From Candidatus Nanoarchaeia archaeon (GTDB taxonomy: Archaea > Nanobdellota > Nanobdellia > Pacearchaeales > GW2011-AR1): 47,051 bases of DNA. Shown one piece after another: positions 31,549 to 41,535 of the stretch (positions are counted from its first letter, which is position 1; each line of letters begins with the position of its first letter). The position numbers were made by a program, and so were the translations under genes. The stretch lies in contig JAQUKY010000010.1 of assembly GCA_028718805.1 (NCBI GenBank), positions 1 through 47,051 of the forward strand, in the 5' to 3' direction. Under the pieces are notes generated by a model. That model worked only from the letters and a program-made list of their open reading frames with translations, was not told where the DNA came from and did no database searches.

Positions 31549-31848
31549 ATGCTAAAGAGAGGCGATAACCCCAGAATGGATGCACAAATATTAAGACCGA
31601 GAAAAGAAAGAATCGAAGTAGCAGGAAAAATTTCCTATCAGGAAAGCACACATTCATGGAGCCAGTTGAATATGAGAAAAGCTATACTTGCCGAGTTCCC
31701 TCAGCTTAAAGAGAGGATAGCTTCTTTTGGGTACAAAATGATATTTTATCAGGAATACAATCAATTAGAGAGATTTATCAGAAAATTAAAAAGAGAAGGG
31801 GAAGCTGTGCCTATTTTAATGTGGCTAGTGAAGGAGAAGAAACCTTAA
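31549..31848 (+). CDS. Hypothetical protein, 99 aa
   Basis: A small basic protein that I do not recognise: AQILRPRKERIEVAGKISYQESTHSWSQLNMRKAILAEFPQLKERIASFGYKMIFYQEYNQLERFIRKLKREGEAVPILMWLVKEKK. An ATG 48 nt upstream is in frame, but TATATAT at 31485-31491 would place transcription start after it, so 31549 is used. The second half is amphipathic helix. It stands alone between the metabolic operon and the restriction-like genes. Confidence 0.55.
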   Translation: MLKRGDNPRMDAQILRPRKERIEVAGKISYQESTHSWSQLNMRKAILAEFPQLKERIASFGYKMIFYQEYNQLERFIRKLKREGEAVPILMWLVKEKKP

Positions 31849-31858
31849 GGGCGATGGT

Positions 31859-31887
31859 TTTTTATATACCTTTATTTTAAATTAAAT
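31859..31887 (+). promoter_or_regulatory. Promoter of the restriction-like operon
   Basis: TTTTTTATATACC lies 17-29 nt before the ATG at 31888, a TATA box placed for a leaderless or nearly leaderless transcript. TTTAAATTAAAT follows directly up to the start. Confidence 0.5.
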
Positions 31888-34800
31888 ATGCCTGACCCAA
31901 CATTTATAACTAATGAAGGAGAAAATACCCTGGAAAATCTATTTAATCAATTAATCAGAAATACAAAATTTTTTGATTGTTTAGTGGGATATTTTTATCC
32001 TAGTGGTTTCTTTAGATTATATAAAGAACTTGAAAATGTAGAAAAAATAAGGATACTAATAGGTATAGGGACAAATCAACAGGCTCTTAATATGTTAAGT
32101 AGGGTAAAAGAAAACCAACTAAAATTAATCGATTCGTCTGCAGAAATTAAGAAAGAATTGGATAACAAAATAGTCTCTGAATACGAGGATTCTAGAGAGA
32201 ATGAGATGCAGATTGAAGAAGGAACAAAGAAATTTATTGAATGGGTAACCTCTGGAAAAATGCAGATAAAAGCTTATCCTGCTCAAAATTTGCATGCCAA
32301 ATTGTATATATTCACTTCAAAGGGCGGAGGATTTGGTGATGAAGGAAGAGTAGTTCACGGTTCAAGTAATCTTACAGAAGCGGGGCTAAATAAAAATCTA
32401 GAGTTTAATTCAGTTCATAAAGAAAAAAGGGATTATGATTATGCTTTACAACAATTTGAATCCCTTTGGAAATCTGCTATAGACGTATCTGAAAGATTTG
32501 TACAAACAATTAAACACAAGACTTGGATTAATTCTGAACTTTCTCCATATCATTTATTTTTAAAATTTTTATATGAATACCTCAAGGAAAGAGTAGATGA
32601 AGACTTAGAGAGATTAGGCGAAGATGAGTATAAACCTGAGAACTATTTGGAATTAAAATATCAGCTTGACGCAGTCCGAGACGCTAGATCTAAATTACTG
32701 GGATATGGTGGTGTTTTTATCTCAGATGTTGTAGGATTAGGGAAGACTTATATTGCAACTATGTTAGCAAAAGAACTGGAATTTATAGATGGTAAAAACG
32801 CTGGAACCTTGGTTGTTGCTCCCCCCGTTTTATTAGATGAAAATAACCCTGGCTCTTGGAAAAGAGCATTTAACGATTTCGGAATAAGGAGGAGAGAGTT
32901 TGTTTCTAGAGGGATGTTAGATGAAAAAGCGATAGAAAAATCAAGAAATTGCAGAACCGTAATAATTGATGAGTCTCATGGATTCAGAAACGAAGCTACA
33001 AAAATGTACGAACAATTGTTTAGAATCTGCAGAGGAAAAAGAGTTATTCTAGTCTCTGCAACCCCTCTAAATAATTCACCGCTGGATATTCTGTCTCAAA
33101 TAAAACTATTTCAAAATATAAGAAATAGCACTATTCCTGGAATGAGGAATTTAGATAAGTTTTTTAATTCATTAGATAAAAAACTCAGAGGATTAGACCG
33201 CCTTCAAGATAAAGAAATTTATATAAAAATCATTAAAGAAAATTCAAAAGAGATAAGAGAAAAAGTTTTAAAATATATTATGGTTAGAAGAACACGTTCT
33301 GAAATTATAAAATATTTCTCTGAGGACTTAGAAAGGGTTGGTTTAAAATTCCCTGAAGTAGAAGACCCTACCCCTGCCTTTTATAAGTTAAATAAAGAAG
33401 AAGATGAGATATTTAATGAAACTATCAGGTTAATAACTCAAGATTTTAGATATGCACGTTATACTCCTCTTCTTTACTTAAAGCCAGAGATTAAATTGTC
33501 TCAGCCAGAAGAATTAAGTCAAAAAAACATGAGAAAATTTATGAAAGTTCTTCTTATAAAAAGATTAGAAAGCAGTTTTTACGCATTTAGAATGTCTATT
33601 GATAGGTTTATTCAATATTATCAAAAGTTTATAGAAAGTTATAACAAAGATAGAATTCCAGTTAGCAAAAAATATGCTGAAAAATTCTTCGAATATTTAG
33701 AAGATAGTGATGAAGATGCAATAAAGAAGCTGGAGGAGATTGGTGAACTAACAATATACAAAAAATCTGACTTTAATAAAGATTTTATAAAGATATTGGA
33801 AAGTGATCTTGTTGTGTTAAAGAAAATAGAAACTTTATGGAAGAAGATAAACAGAGACCCCAAAATAAATAAACTTTCTGAATTATTAGCCCAAGACAAA
33901 ATTATAAAAAAGAGTAAAGTAATTTTATTTACAGAATCAAAAGAAACTGCAAACTATCTTAAAACAAGCTTGCCAAAAGAGATCTCAGAAAATTCACTGG
34001 TATTCTCTGGGGAATCGCATTCAGCAATAAGAGACCAAGTTATACAGAACTTTGATGCAAATGCGATAACTAAGAAAAATGATTTCAAAATCTTAATTTC
34101 AACAGAAGTTTTATCTGAGGGTGTGAACCTGCATAGATCAAATATAGTCATAAATTACGATATTCCTTGGAATCCTACTAGAATGATTCAAAGAGTTGGT
34201 AGGGTGAACAGAGTAGGTACGGCATTTGACACAATTTATACTTATAACTTCTTTCCAACAATCCAGTCAAATAATCAAATAAAGCTCAAAGAGGCTGCAG
34301 AAGCAAAAATTCACGCTTTTATAGAAATGTTGGGGGCAGATGCAAGACTCTTAACTCAAAATGAAGAGCTAAACTCTTTTACCTTATTCAATAGATTAAC
34401 CTCAAAAAAAACTATTACTGGCGAAGATTCGCAAGACGAACAGGACATTGAATTAAAATGGTTAACATTTTTAAGAAAAATAAGGGATAGTAATACCGAG
34501 CTTTATAATAAGGTAATAAAACTTCCAAAGAAAGCAAGAACATCTAGAAAATATCCAGAATTTAAAGATTCTGGCGTAATAACCTTCTTTAAAAAAGGAA
34601 AGCTTAAAAAAATATTTCTGAGTGCTAGTAGCAATACAAAGGAACTTGATTTAGCAGATGCAACTAAACTATTAGTATGCAATGAAACAACCAAGCCGGC
34701 AATTATGGATAAACAATTCTTCAGTCAACTTGAGAAAAATAAAGAGGCATTTGATTCAGTATTTGAAATTGAAGAATCCAAATTAGAAAATAAAGGGAGG

Positions 34801-35106
34801 CGTATTGAATATAGAATAGTAGAAAAGTTAAAATTAATAATCCATAGTGTAGAGATTGAAGACTTGGATAAAGATTATATCGAGGATATAATAAGACTTT
34901 TTGCTGAAGGAGGAGTAGCTAAGCTAACAGTAAAAAAATTGTTTAAGGCAATTATTAAAACAAAGGAGACAAATCCTCTAAAGATTTTGGCGCATCTAAA
35001 GAATATAGTTCCTGATGAATTTTTCAAAGAGAATCCCGTAAATTCCGCAGATATTTCAGGACCAAAGGAGGTAATCCTTTCAGAGTATCTCATTGGAGAG
35101 CATTAA
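31888..35106 (+). CDS. SNF2-type helicase with N-terminal phospholipase-D domain
   Basis: A 1072-residue protein. An N-terminal PLD-like domain (about 1-180) shows one HxK half-motif, LHAKLYIF (His136, Lys138) with GSSNLTEAG (158-166). An SNF2/DEAH helicase core follows: DVVGLGKTYIA (Walker A, about 279-289), IIDESHGFRN (about 359-368), SATPLNN (about 390), and C-lobe QRVGRVNRVG (about 767-776). Such PLD-helicase fusions accompany DNA methylases in restriction-like defence loci and would translocate on or cleave unmodified DNA. The gene ends 1 nt before the methylase start, so the two are one operon. Confidence 0.88.
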   Translation: MPDPTFITNEGENTLENLFNQLIRNTKFFDCLVGYFYPSGFFRLYKELENVEKIRILIGIGTNQQALNMLSRVKENQLKLIDSSAEIKKELDNKIVSEYEDSRENEMQIEEGTKKFIEWVTSGKMQIKAYPAQNLHAKLYIFTSKGGGFGDEGRVVHGSSNLTEAGLNKNLEFNSVHKEKRDYDYALQQFESLWKSAIDVSERFVQTIKHKTWINSELSPYHLFLKFLYEYLKERVDEDLERLGEDEYKPENYLELKYQLDAVRDARSKLLGYGGVFISDVVGLGKTYIATMLAKELEFIDGKNAGTLVVAPPVLLDENNPGSWKRAFNDFGIRRREFVSRGMLDEKAIEKSRNCRTVIIDESHGFRNEATKMYEQLFRICRGKRVILVSATPLNNSPLDILSQIKLFQNIRNSTIPGMRNLDKFFNSLDKKLRGLDRLQDKEIYIKIIKENSKEIREKVLKYIMVRRTRSEIIKYFSEDLERVGLKFPEVEDPTPAFYKLNKEEDEIFNETIRLITQDFRYARYTPLLYLKPEIKLSQPEELSQKNMRKFMKVLLIKRLESSFYAFRMSIDRFIQYYQKFIESYNKDRIPVSKKYAEKFFEYLEDSDEDAIKKLEEIGELTIYKKSDFNKDFIKILESDLVVLKKIETLWKKINRDPKINKLSELLAQDKIIKKSKVILFTESKETANYLKTSLPKEISENSLVFSGESHSAIRDQVIQNFDANAITKKNDFKILISTEVLSEGVNLHRSNIVINYDIPWNPTRMIQRVGRVNRVGTAFDTIYTYNFFPTIQSNNQIKLKEAAEAKIHAFIEMLGADARLLTQNEELNSFTLFNRLTSKKTITGEDSQDEQDIELKWLTFLRKIRDSNTELYNKVIKLPKKARTSRKYPEFKDSGVITFFKKGKLKKIFLSASSNTKELDLADATKLLVCNETTKPAIMDKQFFSQLEKNKEAFDSVFEIEESKLENKGRRIEYRIVEKLKLIIHSVEIEDLDKDYIEDIIRLFAEGGVAKLTVKKLFKAIIKTKETNPLKILAHLKNIVPDEFFKENPVNSADISGPKEVILSEYLIGEH

Positions 35107-35107
35107 T

Positions 35108-38100
35108 ATGAATCAACAAGAGGCTGAGGGACTGTTAATAGATACATTCAACAGAGAATTTAATTCTGATAAATTTGTTAATTTTTTGAAAGAACTACTT
35201 AAGGGAAAATTTAACATTAATCCTAAATCAAGTTCTCCCCATAAAGAGTTTGAAGAGTATATAAGGTCTTTTAAAAAAATTGGAGATTACAAAAATGGCA
35301 GGAATAGCATAGAAATTCTAATAGTTGAATTAAAGAAAACCTCCTCTTTAGAGAGAGCAAGAACTATGCAAAGGAATTTTATAGCTAAATGGTTGAATAG
35401 TGATTATTCTCCTAAAGATGGTGCTCTTGTTGCGTTCTATGGAGAAAATCCTGATGATTGGAGATTTTCTTTTGTTAAAATGGATTACAAGTTCGGGGAA
35501 GATGGGCAAGTAATAAAAGAACTTACACCTGCCAAAAGATATTCTTTTCTTGTCGGGAAACATGAACCAAATCATACATGTAAAAGGCAATTTCTTAGTT
35601 TATTAAAAGAAGAAACAGTTCCTCCAACATTAGAAGAATTAGAAAAGGCATTTAGTGTCGATAATGTAACTAAAGAATTTTTTGATCAATATAAAGATAG
35701 ATTTATACAATTAAAGGAGTCTATTGATGGAATAATTAAAAAAAACCATATAGTTAGAAAAGAGTTTGAAAACAAAGGTATAAACTCGATAGAGTTTTCT
35801 AAGAAATTGCTTGGTCAAATAGTGTTCCTTTATTTTTTACAGAAAAAAGGATGGCTTGGGGTTCAGAAAGATAGCGGAGGAAAATTTAATGAATGGGGAA
35901 GTGGTCCAAAAGATTTTATGAAGAGATTATTTAACGGGAATATAGTCAAATATGAGAACTTTTTTAATGATGTTCTTGAACCTTTGTTTTATCAAGCCTT
36001 AGCTAATGACAGAAGTGCTGATAACGATTACTATGAAAAGTTAAAATGTAAAGTTCCATTCCTTAACGGAGGATTATTTGAGCCCATAAAAGACTATGAC
36101 TGGACAAAGACAGATATCCTTATTGATAATAATATCTTCAAAGATATATTTACAACCTTCGACCAATTTAATTTCACCATAAAAGAAGATGAGCCATTAG
36201 AAAAAGAAGTCGCAGTTGATCCAGAAATGTTAGGAAAGGTTTTTGAAAACCTCTTAGATGTAAACGATAGAAAATCAAAGGGTGCGTTCTATACTCCAAG
36301 AGAAATTGTCCACTATATGTGCCAACAAAGTCTAATAAATTACCTAGAAACAAATACCCTTAAATTAGGAATTAAAAGAGAAGAAATTGAATTATTTATC
36401 TTAAAGGGGGATATTGCTCTAGACAGATTGAGAAGAATACATCTTGGGAAATATGATGATGTTAAACTCATTTTGCCTAAGAGCATAGTCTCAAATTACA
36501 AAGAATTAGATAAGCTATTAAGAGAAATAAAAATTTGTGATCCTGCTGTTGGTTCTGGTGCTTTTCCTGTTGGAATGATGAATGAAATTATTAAAGCAAG
36601 AAATATTTTAACTTATTTCTATTCAGAAAAAGAAAAGGTTGAGAGAACCGATTATAATCTCAAAAGACAAACTATTGAAAATTCTCTTTATGGAGTAGAT
36701 ATTGAATCTTCTGCTGTTGAGATTACTAAACTTAGATTTTGGCTCTCTTTAATCGTTGACGAGTTAGACATGAAAAATATTCGCCCACTCCCAAATTTAG
36801 ATAATAGAATTATGTGTGGAAACAGCTTAATCGAAGAATTTGAGGGAGTTAAGTTATTTGATGAAAGATTAACAAATGGAAAATCTTCAAAACAGATGAC
36901 TTTGTTTAAGAAAGGGTCAGAGTATAAATTAGAAACTCTTCAAAAACTTCAATCTATATATTTTAATGAACAAGACAGAAACAAAAAGAAACGATTGATG
37001 AAAGATATTGAAAATCTTGAATGGGAATTTATTGAAGTTACACTTAAAGAGCAAGGAAATGAAGATGCGATGAAAAAACTGGATCAGTATAAGAACAGCA
37101 GGTCAAAACCCTTTTTCCTCTGGAAACTCTATTTCTCGGATGTTTTCCAAAGAGACAATCCCGGCTTTGATGTTGTAATTGCGAATCCGCCTTATGTTAG
37201 GCAGGAAGAGATAAAAGAATATAAAGATAGCTTAAGCAAAGAGTATAAAATCAGTAATGGTACTGCGGATCTTTATTGTTATTTTTTAGAACTTGCTTTT
37301 AACTTATCTAAGCAAGAAGGTAGTTCGGCGTATATAACCTCAAATAAATTTCTTAGAACAAGTTATGGAAAAGAGTTAAGAGGATTTCTAAAAGAGAATA
37401 CTTCTATTAGGCAATTGATTAACTTTGGGGGTTACAAAGTTTTTGATGCGACTGTTGATACAATGATCACAATATTTAAGAAAGTGTATAGTCCTTCAAA
37501 TAAAGTAGGTATTGTTAATATTAAAGAAGATTTTCAAATAAAAGATTCTATAGACAATTATATCCATAAAAATATGTTTTATTTTGAACAAAGATATTTA
37601 AATAATGAAGGTTGGGCGTTATTGGACGAAAAAGGATTTAAACTTAAAATGAAAATTGAGTTAAATTCTTCATTAAAAGAAAAAGGATATAAGATTTTTA
37701 GAGGAGTAACAACTGGAGCAAATTCTGTATTCTTAGCAGATAGGAATAAAATAAGTGAATTTAATTTAGAAAAAAGCATATTAAAACCAATATTGCAAGG
37801 TCAGGACATTTATAGATATAGTCACAAAAAAAATAAATATTTTATGATTTATTCTAAGATCGGTTTCGAGATTAATGACTTTCCTAATACAAAAAAATAT
37901 CTTTATGATAATAAAGAGATCCTCTCAAATGTCTGGGAAGCTAAAAACGGCAAGAAAAAGTTTTACGAACTTCGAGGTTGTAAATATTATAATGAATTTT
38001 CAAAAGAAAAGATAATCTGGTGCGATATTTCAGATTATCCATCTTTTACATTTGATAAAAGAGAGCATTATTTTCTACTAAATACTGCTTTTATGATTCT

Positions 38101-38437
38101 GGGAGAACATTTAGAGTATGTATTATCAATTTTGAACTCGAAGCTCTCTTACTATTGGTTTAAAAATACTTCTTCCCAACTTGGTGAGTCTGGGATTAGA
38201 TTTATTCCAGAATTTGTTGAAAGATTTCCATTAAAATTAATAGAAAAAAGTAAACAAAAACCTTTCGTAGAGCTTGTTGAAAGAATTTTGTCTATTACAG
38301 ATGACGAAGATTATTTAAAAAATCCGGAAAAACAAGCAATAGTAAAAGCCTTAGAAAAAAGAATAGATAAAATGGTTTATGACTTATATGAGTTGACTCC
38401 AGAAGAAATTAAAATTGTTGAAGAATTTAGTTATTAG
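35108..38437 (+). CDS. Eco57I/PglX-like N6-adenine DNA methylase with N-terminal nuclease-like domain
   Basis: A 1109-residue modification protein. The first roughly 180 residues contain IEILIVELKK (about 68-77), an E-x-K strand of PD-(D/E)XK folds, and a WRFSFVKM strand. The methylase core has GAFYTPREIVHYMC, CDPAVGSGAFPVGMMNEI (motif I, about 477-494) and VIANPPYVRQEEI (motif IV NPPY, about 690-702), typical of N6-adenine methylases. The C-terminal part resembles the TaqI/Eco57I target-recognition region. The preferred ATG is 15 nt inside a TTG that overlaps the helicase stop. It probably protects host DNA and sets sequence specificity. Confidence 0.9.
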   Translation: MNQQEAEGLLIDTFNREFNSDKFVNFLKELLKGKFNINPKSSSPHKEFEEYIRSFKKIGDYKNGRNSIEILIVELKKTSSLERARTMQRNFIAKWLNSDYSPKDGALVAFYGENPDDWRFSFVKMDYKFGEDGQVIKELTPAKRYSFLVGKHEPNHTCKRQFLSLLKEETVPPTLEELEKAFSVDNVTKEFFDQYKDRFIQLKESIDGIIKKNHIVRKEFENKGINSIEFSKKLLGQIVFLYFLQKKGWLGVQKDSGGKFNEWGSGPKDFMKRLFNGNIVKYENFFNDVLEPLFYQALANDRSADNDYYEKLKCKVPFLNGGLFEPIKDYDWTKTDILIDNNIFKDIFTTFDQFNFTIKEDEPLEKEVAVDPEMLGKVFENLLDVNDRKSKGAFYTPREIVHYMCQQSLINYLETNTLKLGIKREEIELFILKGDIALDRLRRIHLGKYDDVKLILPKSIVSNYKELDKLLREIKICDPAVGSGAFPVGMMNEIIKARNILTYFYSEKEKVERTDYNLKRQTIENSLYGVDIESSAVEITKLRFWLSLIVDELDMKNIRPLPNLDNRIMCGNSLIEEFEGVKLFDERLTNGKSSKQMTLFKKGSEYKLETLQKLQSIYFNEQDRNKKKRLMKDIENLEWEFIEVTLKEQGNEDAMKKLDQYKNSRSKPFFLWKLYFSDVFQRDNPGFDVVIANPPYVRQEEIKEYKDSLSKEYKISNGTADLYCYFLELAFNLSKQEGSSAYITSNKFLRTSYGKELRGFLKENTSIRQLINFGGYKVFDATVDTMITIFKKVYSPSNKVGIVNIKEDFQIKDSIDNYIHKNMFYFEQRYLNNEGWALLDEKGFKLKMKIELNSSLKEKGYKIFRGVTTGANSVFLADRNKISEFNLEKSILKPILQGQDIYRYSHKKNKYFMIYSKIGFEINDFPNTKKYLYDNKEILSNVWEAKNGKKKFYELRGCKYYNEFSKEKIIWCDISDYPSFTFDKREHYFLLNTAFMILGEHLEYVLSILNSKLSYYWFKNTSSQLGESGIRFIPEFVERFPLKLIEKSKQKPFVELVERILSITDDEDYLKNPEKQAIVKALEKRIDKMVYDLYELTPEEIKIVEEFSY

Positions 38438-38464
38438 AAACATGAGAAAGGAGCAAGTTATATC

Positions 38465-39022
38465 ATGGAAAAAATAACCTTTGGAGAAGAGATCCTAACA
38501 AAAGGAGTAGAATGGGAAAAGGTTTATGAAAAATCAAAGAGCAAGGGTTATCAAGATAAATTCATAGATGGAAACGAAATAAGAGCTAATAGAGTGGGAA
38601 AATTAGGAGAATTAGCTTTTAAAAAATTTTTAGATTCTCAAAAAATAAAATATATTTATGACGACAGAATTCTAGACGAATTGGATGAGCAAGATTTTAT
38701 ATTATTTGAAAATGGCAAGGAATGTAAGATAGATGTCAAAACGCAATTAAATGAGTATATTCCAAATGAGGAGTGGAATTGTGAAGTAAACGAAAAACAA
38801 AAGAATAAAAAAGTAGACTATTATATCTTTGTGAAGTTGAGTGAAACACAAAAAAGATGTTTTTTTGTTGGTTTTATAAGTTATGGATTATTTTGGAAAA
38901 TAGCTAAAAGAAAGAATGCGGGGGAGGAAATGTACGGAGGTGAAAAAGTTAAGGGTGCAAAATGGGATGTAAAAATAAAAGAACTTTCTAAACCTGAAGA
39001 GTTTATTAAAAGTTTTTCTTGA
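38465..39022 (+). CDS. PD-(D/E)XK-like nuclease, third gene of the restriction-like operon
   Basis: A 185-residue protein with a restriction-endonuclease-like core. RVGKLGELAFKKFLDSQKI (about 43-61; Glu) is followed by DEQDFILFENGKECKIDVKTQ (about 73-93), which supplies the Asp and the D-x-K of the catalytic motif, then strand YYIFVKLSETQKRCFFVGFIS. The motif is complete by eye, so cleavage of DNA is plausible. It starts 27 nt after the methylase on the same strand and is probably the nuclease of the system. Confidence 0.75.
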   Translation: MEKITFGEEILTKGVEWEKVYEKSKSKGYQDKFIDGNEIRANRVGKLGELAFKKFLDSQKIKYIYDDRILDELDEQDFILFENGKECKIDVKTQLNEYIPNEEWNCEVNEKQKNKKVDYYIFVKLSETQKRCFFVGFISYGLFWKIAKRKNAGEEMYGGEKVKGAKWDVKIKELSKPEEFIKSFS

Positions 39023-39185
39023 TTGTCCATTTTACCAATTCTCCTGATTAGGAAAAATAGGGGTTAATAAGGAATGATTATTGAATAGATTTTTATATGT
39101 GCTTTTAATATACTTATAATAGCTAAGTTTCCCGAGAAAGAAACCAGAGAACAATTGATTAATAACTTCGAAGAGCACAAATAAC

Positions 39186-39839
39186 ATGTTATTCAAACTA
39201 TCTCCATCAACACTAAACCTTATGCACGAATGTCCTCGTTGTTTTTGGCTCTCAGTACATAAAATTTGGAGCAGACCTGCAGGAATATTTCCAAGTTTGC
39301 CAAGCGGGATGGATGGCATCTTGAAGACACATTTTGACAATTTTATGGAGAAAGGCAAACTTCCTCCTGAATTATGTGATAATTCAGAATGCAAAAACCT
39401 TAAACTCTTTGATGACAAAGAACTTCTTAAAGAATGGAGAAATTCTAGGAAGGGCTTATGGTTTGAAGATAAAGATGGCAACATTCTACATGGGGGAATA
39501 GACAACATGCTAATAAATAAAATAAATAACAAATTTATTGTTCTTGATTATAAAACTCGTGGGTTTCCTTTGAAAGAGGACACTCATGAACATTACCAGA
39601 ATCAACTAAATATTTATGCTTGGCTTCTAGAAAAGCTTGGTTATAAAGTAGAAGATTTTGCTTATCTATTATTTTATTACCCTAAGGAGGTTCTTGAAAC
39701 AGGAGAAGTTGTATTTAATACCGATCTAAAAAAGATGAAGATTTCTCCAGAAGATGCTGAAAAACTATTCAATAAAGCGATAAAAATGCTTAATGAAGAT
39801 TGTCCTAAAGAGACTTGTGTTTGGTGCGAGAAAGGTTAA
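39186..39839 (+). CDS. Cas4/RecB-like PD-(D/E)XK nuclease
   Basis: A 217-residue protein. LSPSTLNLMHECPRCFWLSVH (about 5-25) opens like Cas4/RecB proteins. GGIDNMLINKINNKFIVLDYKTRG (about 103-126) supplies D and D-Y-K of the catalytic core. HYQNQLNIYAWLLE (about 135-148) is the Q-x-x-x-Y motif, and CVWCEKG at the end gives two further Cys, so a CxxC...CxxC iron-sulfur or zinc site is possible. No CRISPR array or other cas gene is in the window, so it acts outside CRISPR, perhaps in DNA repair or with the neighbouring restriction-like operon. Its stop abuts the convergent gene. Confidence 0.8.
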   Translation: MLFKLSPSTLNLMHECPRCFWLSVHKIWSRPAGIFPSLPSGMDGILKTHFDNFMEKGKLPPELCDNSECKNLKLFDDKELLKEWRNSRKGLWFEDKDGNILHGGIDNMLINKINNKFIVLDYKTRGFPLKEDTHEHYQNQLNIYAWLLEKLGYKVEDFAYLLFYYPKEVLETGEVVFNTDLKKMKISPEDAEKLFNKAIKMLNEDCPKETCVWCEKG

Positions 39840-41000
39840 CTAAAATAATTTTTTATTTACTTCTTCTTTTAGTTGGATGGATTTGAGTATTTTCCCGTTA
39901 TTATACTGGTTTATCATTTCTTTCTTTTTGAGATAAGTTTGTATATTCAGATCTTCTAAAAAGGCTTCTTTTTGCTTATCAAACTCGTTACCAACCCGTG
40001 TTGAATTTTCGGTTATATTGACTGCTTTATTAGGATTATTATTCTTTAACATTTTGTAATAGTAGCTTTCTGGATCGAATAATCTCGCTTTATGTTGTAT
40101 CGCCTTAATTGGTTTATCTCTCATTTCAGGAAAATATTTTGCTGGATCTCTATTAACTCCAATGATATTTGCACCACAGAGTGTTCCTAATATATCCGAT
40201 GCAGGGCTATTTTCATCTTTTATATTTGATATTATTTCTCTTCTTAAATTTGTGACAAACATAACACATTTATCAAATTGTTTAGAATTTCTCAATAAAA
40301 TATTTATTTGTCTTATCTTTGCATAGATTGCACTATTTGAGGGGTCTGCAGGTCTTGATTCAAAATCTATCCAATAATAAAAATATTCTTTTGAAAGGTA
40401 ATGTTCGATAAGCTGTTTTATTTCCGTGATACTAAACTTTAAAGAAATTGGAACAAAGATTGGTTTGTTATTCATTTGCTGAAATAATTGATACAGCTCA
40501 TCAACAAATCTCATATATTCGCTAAATGAAACAATTTCCTCTTTCTTTTGGGGCTTATCTTCCTCATAGGGAGTTTTATCTTTTACTATATTTGGAATTA
40601 ATAAAGCGTCTTTTGAAAAAGTGTAATAATAATGCCAAAATCCTTCAATTTCAGATAATTTCTTAACATGGTTATAGGGGTTAAATTTAAGTGTAGCATG
40701 AAATAAAGTAAAGGAGTGATTAAGCCAAGTTTTCTTGTCAAAGAAATTATTTATCTTTTTATCATTAGATTCATTTAGTAATCCTTTTAAATCTTCAAAA
40801 CTCTTGATTGTTTTTGTTTTTTCAAATATAAGTCTATTTTCCTTCATCCCTTGATTTGACTGCCATAATTTTTTTGAAGTATTTGGGATGTCCATTGTCT
40901 TAATTAAGAAATCTTGATTTAGGTTTCCAATTTTAAATCGTTTCACATTAAAAAAAGAATTTTTATCTGGAATAGCCTCTTTTATATTTATTTCAGTCAT
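39840..41000 (-). CDS. Hypothetical protein, 386 aa, fourth gene of the AbrB-PIN operon
   Basis: Not recognised. The middle third has evenly spaced strand-helix units (KPIFVPISLKF; YFYYWIDFESRP; DKCVMFVTNLRRE; GTLCGANIIGVNRDPAKYFPEM) that could form a TIM-barrel-like or nucleotide-binding fold. The C-terminus is a long lysine-rich helix (YLKKKEMINQYNNGKILKSIQLKEEVNKKLF). It overlaps the PIN gene by 8 nt, so translation is coupled. By context it could be the target-sensing or effector component of a toxin-antitoxin-like defence unit. Confidence 0.7.
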   Translation of the reverse strand: MTEINIKEAIPDKNSFFNVKRFKIGNLNQDFLIKTMDIPNTSKKLWQSNQGMKENRLIFEKTKTIKSFEDLKGLLNESNDKKINNFFDKKTWLNHSFTLFHATLKFNPYNHVKKLSEIEGFWHYYYTFSKDALLIPNIVKDKTPYEEDKPQKKEEIVSFSEYMRFVDELYQLFQQMNNKPIFVPISLKFSITEIKQLIEHYLSKEYFYYWIDFESRPADPSNSAIYAKIRQINILLRNSKQFDKCVMFVTNLRREIISNIKDENSPASDILGTLCGANIIGVNRDPAKYFPEMRDKPIKAIQHKARLFDPESYYYKMLKNNNPNKAVNITENSTRVGNEFDKQKEAFLEDLNIQTYLKKKEMINQYNNGKILKSIQLKEEVNKKLF

Positions 41001-41535
41001 GTTTTTTTAAATCCTCCTTAATTCTGCATAGAGTAATCTTATCAATAAAAAACTTGGAATTACCCATTTTTTCTAATAAATCAAGGGATTCGGGTTTATT
41101 AAATATTTTGTATATAGTACAACAATCGCAAATAAAGCTCGCCGTTCTTTTTACATGTCTTATTAAATCGGGGAAGTTCTTTTCAATAAACTTAAAGGCT
41201 CCTCCATCATCAATTATAAAAACAAAATCAAGTTTTAGGTTATAACAAAAAAGAGCGACTACAATCACTTCATGCTCCCCTTTTTCTTCTTGTTCTTTTG
41301 AAAATAATGGCTTTAGAATAGCATTGAAACTTAGATTATATGAATTGTGCAAATTTATTTTATCTTTATATTCATCTAGAAATTCTGGATTTTTCGAAGC
41401 CTTTAGTTCGGAGTATACTTTGGGGGGCATCTCTGCCTTAAAGTCGTTTAGTATCTTTCCTAAAGAATCTTTTTCAGAGGTATCATTAACAAAAAAAGAA
41501 TAAAAGGAGGTATCTGCAACTAATCTTTTATCCAT
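40993..41535 (-). CDS. PIN-like (DUF3368-type) nuclease
   Basis: A 180-residue protein. LVADTSFYSFFVND (4-17) is the first PIN strand with Asp, PPKVYSELKAS (about 37-47) supplies Glu, and GEHEVIVVALFCYNLKLDFVFIIDDGGAFKFIEKNFPDL (about 86-124) holds the G-E-x-E and I-I-D-D-x-x-A signature of DUF3368-type PIN proteins. All four acidic positions are present, so it is probably an active RNase. A C-terminal extension of about 45 residues with CDCC is unusual. It overlaps both neighbours by 8 nt. Confidence 0.75.
   Translation of the reverse strand: MDKRLVADTSFYSFFVNDTSEKDSLGKILNDFKAEMPPKVYSELKASKNPEFLDEYKDKINLHNSYNLSFNAILKPLFSKEQEEKGEHEVIVVALFCYNLKLDFVFIIDDGGAFKFIEKNFPDLIRHVKRTASFICDCCTIYKIFNKPESLDLLEKMGNSKFFIDKITLCRIKEDLKKHD

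Noticed and set aside
39186..39839. Possible CRISPR-Cas locus because of the Cas4-like protein
   Set aside because: No direct-repeat array and no other cas gene is visible anywhere in the window; Cas4/RecB-like nucleases are frequent outside CRISPR.
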